47,094 bases of DNA from Bacteroidales bacterium. GTDB lineage: Bacteria > Bacteroidota > Bacteroidia > Bacteroidales > Muribaculaceae. A program made the translations under genes and the position numbers. Within the stretch, counting starts at the first letter, position 1; the number at the start of each line of letters is the position of its first letter. The stretch lies in the NCBI GenBank assembly GCA_029007645.1, contig JAQXIE010000055.1, positions 1 to 47,094 of the forward strand. The letters run 5' to 3'. This document shows positions 33,577 to 39,889 of the stretch, piece after piece. A model generated the notes under the pieces. It was not told the origin of the DNA. It did not search any database and saw only the letters and a program-made list of their open reading frames with translations.

Positions 33577-33608
33577 TTTGTATATTAATATAAGAATCCA
33601 TAAATTTG
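33577..33608 (+). promoter_or_regulatory. Promoter of the secreted binding-protein gene (TTTG-N20-TAAATTTG)
   Basis: TTTG (33577-33580) and TAAATTTG (33601-33608) are 20 bp apart. Transcription would start near 33614, leaving a 135-base leader before the ATG at 33749, long enough for control in the leader, although I see no known riboswitch. Confidence 0.78.
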
Positions 33609-33748
33609 CACCCGATTGTTTGTTACGATTTTTTTGAATTCCAAAGTGATTAACTCAACCCTGAAAATCTCAGAAGAATCGGCTGATACCGTTGACTAAC
33701 AAGCTTACAAACCAATAATCTATTTATCTTAACCTTAAACAATTTCTT

Positions 33749-34645
33749 ATGAAGAAATTTACTTTCATTGCAGCAGCTATGCTGGCCGCAATCAGCGCCA
33801 ACGCACAGTACGAAGTGTACGGCGACGACATGTATGTAAAAGCTACTCAGGATGTAGCCGGCGCCACCAAGTACTGGACCGTATTCGTAAATGACGCTTA
33901 CGCATCCAAGCTCACCAACGCCGAGTACATCGGTCCCAATGACGGTGTCCGCGACTTTTGGTTCTGGGAGGGAACTTTCATAGCCGGTGACGACTCTTTC
34001 CCCGGCATCTGCTGGACGGAGGATGAAGGCGTCGGCGGTTATGTATCGCTGAACGTTCAGGACAAAGGCTGGTCGGGTGCAGGTATCGCTCAGGCAGAGG
34101 GCGTAACCGTGGATACTTCCTCATGGAATGAGGAGACCCGCTTCCGCATCGCTTACCGTTCGAATCTTCCCGCTCCCGCTACTGTCGGCATCAACCTCTT
34201 CGATGTTGCCAAATTCGGTCTCGGCGGCGATTACAATGACAACGGCGCCATCTGGCCCGCAGTCGGTTCAACCAAGATCAGCGACGAGTGGGTTGTCTGC
34301 GACTTCGCTCTCAGCGAGCTGGCCAAAATCTCCGCTGGCACCGGCTTTACTCTGGAAAGCATCAAGAACGCTGCCAATGACAAGCAGATTCTCGTTGTAC
34401 TCGCCGGCGGTGTAAATGGCACAAACATCTGCCTCAGCTCCACATTCTTCTATCAGCCCAAGGCCGGTTTCGACGGCTTCAGCCATGAGAAACCCGCAGG
34501 TGGCGTCAACAACGCCGCTATCGACGTTAACGCTCCCGTTCAGTACTTCAACCTCAACGGTATGGCTGTAAACGCCGACAACCTCACCAAGGGCATCTAC
34601 GTTGCTAAGCAGGGCAACAAGGCTTCGAAGTTCATCGTTAAATAA
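33749..34645 (+). CDS. Secreted protein, putative glycan-binding, with a type IX-like C-terminal tail
   Basis: The 298-residue protein has a signal peptide (MKKFTFIAAAMLAAISANAQ) and no lipobox. The body (about 21-250) is aromatic-rich and beta-rich (DFWFWEGTFIAGDDSFPGIC, TEDEGVGGYVSLNVQDKGWS), like a jelly-roll carbohydrate-binding domain, but I cannot name a family. The end, VQYFNLNGMAVNADNLTKGI followed by YVAKQGNKASKFIVK, fits a type IX sorting tail. It lies between susD and the GH128-like gene with its own promoter and terminator, so a role in holding beta-glucan at the surface is an inference from position. Confidence 0.7.
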   Translation: MKKFTFIAAAMLAAISANAQYEVYGDDMYVKATQDVAGATKYWTVFVNDAYASKLTNAEYIGPNDGVRDFWFWEGTFIAGDDSFPGICWTEDEGVGGYVSLNVQDKGWSGAGIAQAEGVTVDTSSWNEETRFRIAYRSNLPAPATVGINLFDVAKFGLGGDYNDNGAIWPAVGSTKISDEWVVCDFALSELAKISAGTGFTLESIKNAANDKQILVVLAGGVNGTNICLSSTFFYQPKAGFDGFSHEKPAGGVNNAAIDVNAPVQYFNLNGMAVNADNLTKGIYVAKQGNKASKFIVK

Positions 34646-34672
34646 TGATGACCACCTGCTAAACGACATTTG

Positions 34673-34706
34673 CAAGGGACGTTGCGCTCGCAGCGTCCCT
34701 TGTTTT
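34673..34706 (+). terminator. Terminator after the secreted binding-protein gene
   Basis: The stem 34673-34685 (caagggacgttgc) pairs with 34690-34702 with one G-T pair, a gctc loop and a following T run. An in-frame upstream start for the glycosidase at 34670 falls inside this hairpin and is therefore unlikely. Confidence 0.75.
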
Positions 34707-34750
34707 CAAACTACTTACTGACAATATTAATACAATACCGACAGCTGATT

Positions 34751-36256
34751 ATGAAGAAGATCACAATTCTTTTCGCAGCCGCTCTGATAGCCGGAAGCGC
34801 CATGGCCTCGGAGAAACGTGGTGTGAGTGAAAACCAGTTCACCTACGCCTGCCAGATGAAAGCCCTGACTCCCCGCTGCAAATGGTACTACAACTGGGGC
34901 CAGACGCCTACCAAGGGCTATGATGACCAGGTAGCCGATTTCAACGGACTCGAGTTCGTGCCCATGGCCTGGAACGGCTTTAACGAAGCGACTATCCGCG
35001 ACTATGTCAAGTCGCACCCGCAGTGCAAATACATCCTGGGCTACAACGAGCCTAACTTCAAGACACAGTCCAACAAGACCCCTCAGCAGGCCGCTTCCGA
35101 ATGGCCCGCTCTGCAGGCTCTCGCCAAGGACCTCGGTCTGAAACTCGTCGGCCCCGCGCTGAACTACTCCCCCGATGCTCCCTATCAGGATCCCCTGAAA
35201 TGGATGGATGAGTTCGTGGCACTCGTCGGCCCCGACGCTTTCGACTATACGGCCATCCATTGCTACGGCGGTAACGGCGTCCTCAAGGACCTCGCCACGA
35301 AATTCTACAACAAATATAAGAAACCCGTTTGGGTCACCGAGTTCTGCTACTGGCCCGGTGGCGCCGGCGACGTTTATGTCAGCCCCGCTCAGCAGATCGC
35401 CGATATGGTGGCTTCGCTGCAGTGGCTGGAACAGACCGATTTCATCTACCGCTACTCCTGGTTCAAGGCCATCGGCGCCTCCGATCAGGCCAACAAGCCC
35501 AACTATGGTCTGCTGCAGCCTCAGCGCGGCAAAACCACCTCGCTGCTTACCGCCCAGGGTCTGGTGTATATGCACCTCTGGGACTTCGACAAGAATTACT
35601 ATATCCCCGTTGAGAAGACATGGCCGGCCACAAGCTTCGTCAACGGCAGCAACGTCGGCATCAACGCCATGCCCGGCGCCGTACTGAAATACAGCTCCAA
35701 GCAGCCCGACGGCAACTACATCGCAGAAGAGCCCGAGAACTATGTCCCCTTCCCGATCTGGATTGAGAAATTCACCGGCGAGGCATATGCCGACTATCAA
35801 TTCGACGTGCCTGAGGCAGGCGCCTACACTCTGGTGTTGCAGGTTGCCGGCAAGGGCGAGCCGACCTATTATGACCCGACTCTGGGCGTATACAGCGTGA
35901 ATGCCGACGGCAGCCAGGGTGCCGAGCTGGTCGCTCCCGCCAAGTATACGCTGAGCGGTTCCGACGAGACCATCGTCAACCTCTACATGCACATGACGCT
36001 GAGCGCCGGCAAGCAGACAATCCGCCTGAAGGACTGCAAACGCAGCCAGCCGAGCGGCGTGCACATCTCCACGCTGCGCCTCTGCAAAGGCTCCGGCATT
36101 GACGGCGTAGAGGCCGCCCCGGCCGCCACCGGCGACAACCGCGTTTACTCTGTGAGCGGCACCCTGGTGCGCGAGCAGGCCGACCCGGTCGCTCCCTTCG
36201 CAGGCCTGGCCCCCGGCATCTACATCATGAACGGCCGCAAATACGTGGTGAAATAA
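34751..36256 (+). CDS. GH128-like secreted glycosidase (putative endo-beta-1,3-glucanase) with accessory module
   Basis: The 501-residue protein starts at ATG 34751 with signal peptide MKKITILFAAALIAGSAMAS. The catalytic barrel (about 25-290) matches the Asl1-like glycosyl hydrolase group: KWYYNWGQTP (44-53), YILGYNEPNF with putative acid/base Glu100, VWVTEFCYW with putative nucleophile Glu197, and FIYRYSWFKA. GH128 enzymes cut beta-1,3-glucans. A beta-sandwich module follows (about 345-470, FTGEAYADYQFDVPEAGAYT, resembling a carbohydrate-binding domain). The C-terminus (VYSVSGTLVREQ...GIYIMNGRKYVVK) looks like a type IX sorting tail. It fits the neighbouring SusCD pair; the exact substrate is not shown by sequence. 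Confidence 0.82.
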   Translation: MKKITILFAAALIAGSAMASEKRGVSENQFTYACQMKALTPRCKWYYNWGQTPTKGYDDQVADFNGLEFVPMAWNGFNEATIRDYVKSHPQCKYILGYNEPNFKTQSNKTPQQAASEWPALQALAKDLGLKLVGPALNYSPDAPYQDPLKWMDEFVALVGPDAFDYTAIHCYGGNGVLKDLATKFYNKYKKPVWVTEFCYWPGGAGDVYVSPAQQIADMVASLQWLEQTDFIYRYSWFKAIGASDQANKPNYGLLQPQRGKTTSLLTAQGLVYMHLWDFDKNYYIPVEKTWPATSFVNGSNVGINAMPGAVLKYSSKQPDGNYIAEEPENYVPFPIWIEKFTGEAYADYQFDVPEAGAYTLVLQVAGKGEPTYYDPTLGVYSVNADGSQGAELVAPAKYTLSGSDETIVNLYMHMTLSAGKQTIRLKDCKRSQPSGVHISTLRLCKGSGIDGVEAAPAATGDNRVYSVSGTLVREQADPVAPFAGLAPGIYIMNGRKYVVK

Positions 36257-36321
36257 TCCCGGCGGGGCGCCCACACCGCGCGCCCCGCGCCATCAGGGCG
36301 CCCCGCTCGATCAGGGCGCAG

Positions 36322-36534
36322 GCGCCCTGATAACAGTAAAGCCGCCCGGCCCCAAGCCGGCCCCAAGCCGGCCCCAAGCCAGCCCCATGCCGGCCCCATG
36401 CCGGCCCCAAGCCCGGCCCCATGCCGGCCCCAAGCAGGCCCCAAGCCCGGCCCCAAGCAGGCCCAAGCCGGCCCCAAGCCCGGCTGGCATTGAGCCCAGC
36501 TGCGGGTCTGGCGGCTTTACCGTTTTCGGAGCGC
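36322..36534. repeat. Imperfect inverted repeat enclosing a G+C-rich minisatellite
   Basis: The arms 36322-36346 and 36510-36534 are reverse complements at about 21 of 25 positions, with gtaaagccgcc at the core. Between them (about 36347-36490) lie roughly twelve units of a 10-12 bp sequence of the type ccggccccaag, with ccatg and caggc variants. Open frames here encode only short GPAWGR-type repeats and are not genes. The rest of 36257-36618 holds the REP-like hairpins. Confidence 0.8.
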
Positions 36535-36577
36535 CCGCGCTCCGAATCCCCCCGGCGCCCGCGCTCCGAATCCCCCC
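36517..36577. repeat. REP-like hairpins upstream of the transposase
   Basis: Positions 36517-36547 contain a cggagcgcccgcgctccg hairpin preceded by ttaccgtttt. A second, partial copy (gcgcccgcgctccgaatccc core) follows at 36553-36577. The 31-base unit 36517-36547 matches 37745-37775 downstream of the transposase at 30 of 31 positions. Confidence 0.85.
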
Positions 36578-36618
36578 AAGCCTCAATTTCAATCCAACTC
36601 CACCTCAATCTCAGCCTT

Positions 36619-37680
36619 ATGTCATCGCAGCGCAAGCGCGGCGGCCAGCCCGGGCCGGAACGGCCCGATGCCGGGATGCCCCCTTACTGGAAGCGCAAAA
36701 AGCCAAGCTATTGGCGGCGCGCTCCTTGGCATGACTATCGCGCTCGCTGCATCTACATGGTCACCATGGTGAAGCAGGACGCCATGCCCGACTTCGCCCG
36801 TATCTGCGCCGACGGCTCCCCCGAGGCCCTGAAGAGCATGCACCCCGACCAACAGCGGGAGCATATCGGCTGCACGCCGACCGAGCTGGGAGAATGCCTG
36901 GCCGACGCCATCGCCGATATCCGGCGAGCCCTGCCGCATGTCAGACTGATGGAGCACATCATCATGCCAGATCATGTGCATCTCATGCTGTTCTTCACCC
37001 GGGCCGGCGCCATGCACCTCGGCGATTGGGTGCAGCGCCTCAAGTCCACGACAACCCGCTTATGGCGCCGACGTCAGGGTCTGAGCCCCGAAGAGCCCAC
37101 GCGGCCCGTATTCATCAGCAATTACCATGACCGCATCATTCTGGACCGCGATCAGCTGGAATGTACCAAGGACTACATTGCCGACAATCCCCGCCGGCTG
37201 TGGCTGAAACGGCACTGCCGCGATTTCTTCGCCCCCTGCGGCGAGATCGAAGTGGCCGGCAAGCAGCTTGCCCTCTACGGCAACATCCGGCTTCTGAGCT
37301 ATCCCTTCAAGCACGCCGTGAAGGTGAGCAGGCGATACACGGAGCAGCAGAAAGCGGACAACCGCGCGCACTGGATGGAAGCCTCGGAAAACGGCGAGGT
37401 GCTGGTATCGCCCTGCGTGCATCCCGAGGAGCGCGCCATATGCCTGGAAGGCATAGCTCGCGGCGGCGGCATGATCCTGATCTATGAGAACGGCTTCGGC
37501 CCGAAATACAAGCCGCAGGAACCCTGGTTCGACATCTGCGCAGCCGGGAGGCTGCTTATCGTAGGCGAAAAGACCTGCCGCACAGAAAAGCACCCCGACT
37601 TCCGCAGCAAAGCCCTGGAGATGAACGCCACGGCCGCAGCCCTGGCCGCCGGCAGCTGGCGCCTCCTTTCCAAAGCCTGA
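36619..37680 (+). CDS. REP-associated tyrosine transposase (Y1, IS200-like) with a C-terminal extension
   Basis: From ATG 36619 (MSSQRKRGGQPGPERPDAGM) the protein is 353 residues. The frame is open further upstream through the G+C repeats, but that part is repeat-derived. The HUH motif is HIIMPDHVHLMLFF (about 112-125), and the likely catalytic tyrosine is in the DYIADNPRRLW segment (about 190), as in Y1 single-strand transposases. Residues about 235-353 form an extra domain (VLVSPCVHPEERAICLEGIA, GGGMILIYENGFGPKYKPQE, AAGRLLIVGE) that resembles a DprA/SLOG-type Rossmann fold; this is pattern-based. No IS ends are seen. Instead, matching REP-like hairpins lie on both sides, as expected for a domesticated RAYT. 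Confidence 0.87.
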   Translation: MSSQRKRGGQPGPERPDAGMPPYWKRKKPSYWRRAPWHDYRARCIYMVTMVKQDAMPDFARICADGSPEALKSMHPDQQREHIGCTPTELGECLADAIADIRRALPHVRLMEHIIMPDHVHLMLFFTRAGAMHLGDWVQRLKSTTTRLWRRRQGLSPEEPTRPVFISNYHDRIILDRDQLECTKDYIADNPRRLWLKRHCRDFFAPCGEIEVAGKQLALYGNIRLLSYPFKHAVKVSRRYTEQQKADNRAHWMEASENGEVLVSPCVHPEERAICLEGIARGGGMILIYENGFGPKYKPQEPWFDICAAGRLLIVGEKTCRTEKHPDFRSKALEMNATAAALAAGSWRLLSKA

Positions 37681-37696
37681 GCCCGGCAGAAAGCTT

Positions 37697-37740
37697 GCCG
37701 GCAGCAAGCAGTAAGCAAGCCGGCAGCAAGCAGTAAGCAA
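37697..37740. repeat. 22-bp tandem repeat (two units) after the transposase
   Basis: Two exact units at 37697-37718 and 37719-37740 (gccggcagcaagcagtaagc core) lie directly between the transposase stop and the downstream REP-like hairpin. Confidence 0.9.
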
Positions 37741-37744
37741 GCCC

Positions 37745-37782
37745 TTACCGTTTTCGGAGCGCCTGCGCTCCGAATTTTTTTG
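37745..37782 (+). terminator. Downstream REP-like hairpin, probably also a terminator
   Basis: The unit 37745-37775 matches 36517-36547 at 30 of 31 bases. Its stem cggagcg/cgctccg is followed by a run of seven T, so this copy can terminate transcription ahead of deoC. Confidence 0.75.
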
Positions 37783-37823
37783 TTAATTTTTAGCCTTTAT
37801 TTCTTATTTTTGTGAATTATAGT

Positions 37824-37831
37824 TAAATTTG
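37824..37831 (+). promoter_or_regulatory. -7 element of the deoC-nuclease cluster
   Basis: TAAATTTG fits TAnnTTTG, about 60 bp before the deoC ATG. No TTTG is at the usual distance. It is the only promoter-like site I see ahead of the six-gene cluster. Confidence 0.5.
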
Positions 37832-37892
37832 CAATGTAACAATCTATGCACTTTGTAATAATACTATAGACCCAATTAAACCCCAAAATGCC

Positions 37893-38771
37893 ATGGATAG
37901 ATACGAAGAGGCTCTAAAGGCCAGCAACGTCGTCGAAGACGATGCCATAGTTAGCGCCGAAGTTGCCAAAATAGTTAATAAAGCCCAGGAATATGCATCG
38001 CCGGAAGTTTATAAGTTCATTTTAGACAGCATTGACCTGACCACGCTCAGCACGGAGGACAGCGACCGCAGCGTAGCCAAATTCACCAATCGCGTCAATG
38101 ACTTCGATGCCGAGTATCCCCAATATGGTCATGTGGCCGCGATATGCGTATATTCGAATTTTGCCGCCGTTGTCCGCGATCATCTTGATGTGGAGGGAGT
38201 TGACGTATGCGTTGTGGCCGGATGTTTCCCCTCGAGCCAGACCTATACAGAAGTCAAGGTGGCTGATGTTGCTCTGGCCGTTGCCAACGGCGCGCAGGAG
38301 GTCGACGTGGTGCTGAACATCGGGATGTTCCTCGACGGCAATTACGAAGACATGTGCGACGAGCTGATCGAGCTGAAGCATGCGGCCAAGGACGCCAAGC
38401 TGAAGGTGATCCTCGAGACGGGCTGCCTGAAAACGGCCGCGGCCATCAAGCGCGCGTCGATCCTGTCGATGTACTGCGACGCCGATTTCATCAAGACCAG
38501 CACCGGCAAGATCTACAAAGGCGCATCCCTGGAGGCGGCCTACGTGATGTGCCGGTGCATCCGTGAATATTACGAGAAGACCGGCCGCCGTGTCGGCTTC
38601 AAAGCCGCCGGAGGCGTCCGCACCACCGAAGAGGCCCTGCAATATTATGCATTGGTCAAGGAAGTGCTGGGCGACGAATGGCTCAACCATGACCTGTTCC
38701 GCCTCGGCGCCAGCAGCCTGGCAAATGCCGTGCTGTCATCGCTCGAAGGCAGGGAGGTGAAATTCTTCTGA
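37893..38771 (+). CDS. deoC: Deoxyribose-phosphate aldolase
   Basis: The 292-residue protein is a class I DeoC. The Schiff-base lysine is Lys201 in DADFIKTSTGKIYKG, a second active-site lysine is Lys237 in VGFKAAGGVRTTEEA, and the proton-relay aspartate lies in GAQEVDVVLNIGMFLDG (Asp138). It is about 40 residues longer at the N-terminus than the short E. coli type, as is common in Bacteroidetes. DeoC splits 2-deoxyribose-5-phosphate into glyceraldehyde-3-phosphate and acetaldehyde, the last step in using deoxyribose from DNA. It lies only 20 bp before a secreted nuclease gene, which suggests a shared transcript with the DNA-uptake cluster. Confidence 0.96.
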   Translation: MDRYEEALKASNVVEDDAIVSAEVAKIVNKAQEYASPEVYKFILDSIDLTTLSTEDSDRSVAKFTNRVNDFDAEYPQYGHVAAICVYSNFAAVVRDHLDVEGVDVCVVAGCFPSSQTYTEVKVADVALAVANGAQEVDVVLNIGMFLDGNYEDMCDELIELKHAAKDAKLKVILETGCLKTAAAIKRASILSMYCDADFIKTSTGKIYKGASLEAAYVMCRCIREYYEKTGRRVGFKAAGGVRTTEEALQYYALVKEVLGDEWLNHDLFRLGASSLANAVLSSLEGREVKFF

Positions 38772-38791
38772 TATAATTTAATGTTGGCTTC

Positions 38792-39844
38792 ATGAAGAAA
38801 ATCAGACTTTTAATGGCGGTAGCCGTGCTGGTCCTTACCGGCGCGCTGCCGGCCTTATCGGCCAAATACGCCACCTACGGCGTAGCCTTCTATAACCTTG
38901 AGAATCTGTTCGACACCATCAACAATAACGGCAAGTACGATCTGGAATTCTCGCCTCAGGGCTCGCGCAAGTGGGACGGCAAGAAGTACTGGTCGAAGAT
39001 CAGGAATCTGTCGTACGTCATCTCGCAGATGACCACGAAAACCACGTCTGAAGGACCGGCGCTGATCGGAGTGAGCGAGATCGAGAACGTGACGGTGCTC
39101 AACGACCTTGTGGCGTCGCCGGCGATCGCCGACCGCGGGCTGAAGGTGATCCATCATGACAGTCCGGACCGCCGTGGCGTTGACGTGGGATTGCTTTACA
39201 ATCCTAAGTTCTTCCGCCCGCTGAAGGTGACGAACCACAGGCTGGAGATTGCGGAGCAGCCCGATTTCCGGACGCGCGACCAGATGTGCGTGGTGGGATT
39301 GCTCGGCGACAAGATTCGCGGGTATGCGCGGATAGCCGTGATCGTGAACCACTGGCCGTCGCGCCGCGGCGGCGAGAAGGAGAGCAGCTGGCTGCGCGAA
39401 AGCGCCGCGGCCCTGACCCGATCCATCTGCGACTCCCTCTACAAGACCGACCCCAACATGGGCATCATCGTGATGGGCGATATGAACGACGACCCGTTCA
39501 ACAAGAGCGTGTCGGTCACCCTGGGAGCCGTGCGCAAAGTCTCCGACATCCAGCCGGGCGGCTTCTTCAATCCCTTCTGGGAGAAACTCGACAAGGGAAT
39601 CGGCTCTTATATCTATCGCGGGAGCTGGAATCTGTTCGACCAGATCATCGTGAACCAAAATCTGATCGAGGGGGCCTGCGGCGTGAAATATTACGGTGCC
39701 GAAGTGCTCAACAAGAGCTTCCTGCTTCAGACCGACGGCCAGTACAAGGGCTATCCGCTGCGCACCTTCTCGGGAGGAGCCTGGACCAACGGATACTCCG
39801 ACCACCTTCCCACCGAGATATTCCTGGTTCAGGAAGTGAAGTGA
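38792..39844 (+). CDS. Secreted endonuclease/exonuclease/phosphatase family protein
   Basis: The 350-residue protein has a signal peptide (MKKIRLLMAVAVLVLTGALP, cleavage after ALSA) and no lipobox. All motifs of the EEP superfamily are present: VAFYNLENLFD (metal-binding Asn/Glu), ALIGVSEIEN (Glu), HHDSPDRRGVDVGLLYN, VNHWPSRRGGE (catalytic His), VMGDMNDDPF (Asp-Asn) and YSDHLPTEIF (final Asp-His). Members cleave nucleic acids or phosphoesters; secretion and position before a TonB receptor and nucleic-acid-type lipoproteins favour DNA or nucleotide cleavage. It follows deoC by 20 bp and precedes the receptor gene by 45 bp. Confidence 0.9.
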   Translation: MKKIRLLMAVAVLVLTGALPALSAKYATYGVAFYNLENLFDTINNNGKYDLEFSPQGSRKWDGKKYWSKIRNLSYVISQMTTKTTSEGPALIGVSEIENVTVLNDLVASPAIADRGLKVIHHDSPDRRGVDVGLLYNPKFFRPLKVTNHRLEIAEQPDFRTRDQMCVVGLLGDKIRGYARIAVIVNHWPSRRGGEKESSWLRESAAALTRSICDSLYKTDPNMGIIVMGDMNDDPFNKSVSVTLGAVRKVSDIQPGGFFNPFWEKLDKGIGSYIYRGSWNLFDQIIVNQNLIEGACGVKYYGAEVLNKSFLLQTDGQYKGYPLRTFSGGAWTNGYSDHLPTEIFLVQEVK

Positions 39845-39889
39845 ACAATAACCAACAAATCCAATTAGGAATAACAATAATACAGCAAT

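Noticed and set aside
34727..36274. A 515-codon minus-strand frame opposite the GH128-like gene
   Set aside because: It is a shadow of a gene with signal peptide and catalytic motifs, and shows no motifs of its own.
36220..36635. Minus-strand frames rich in GPAWGR repeats
   Set aside because: They are translations of the G+C-rich minisatellite; in-phase repetition explains the open frames.
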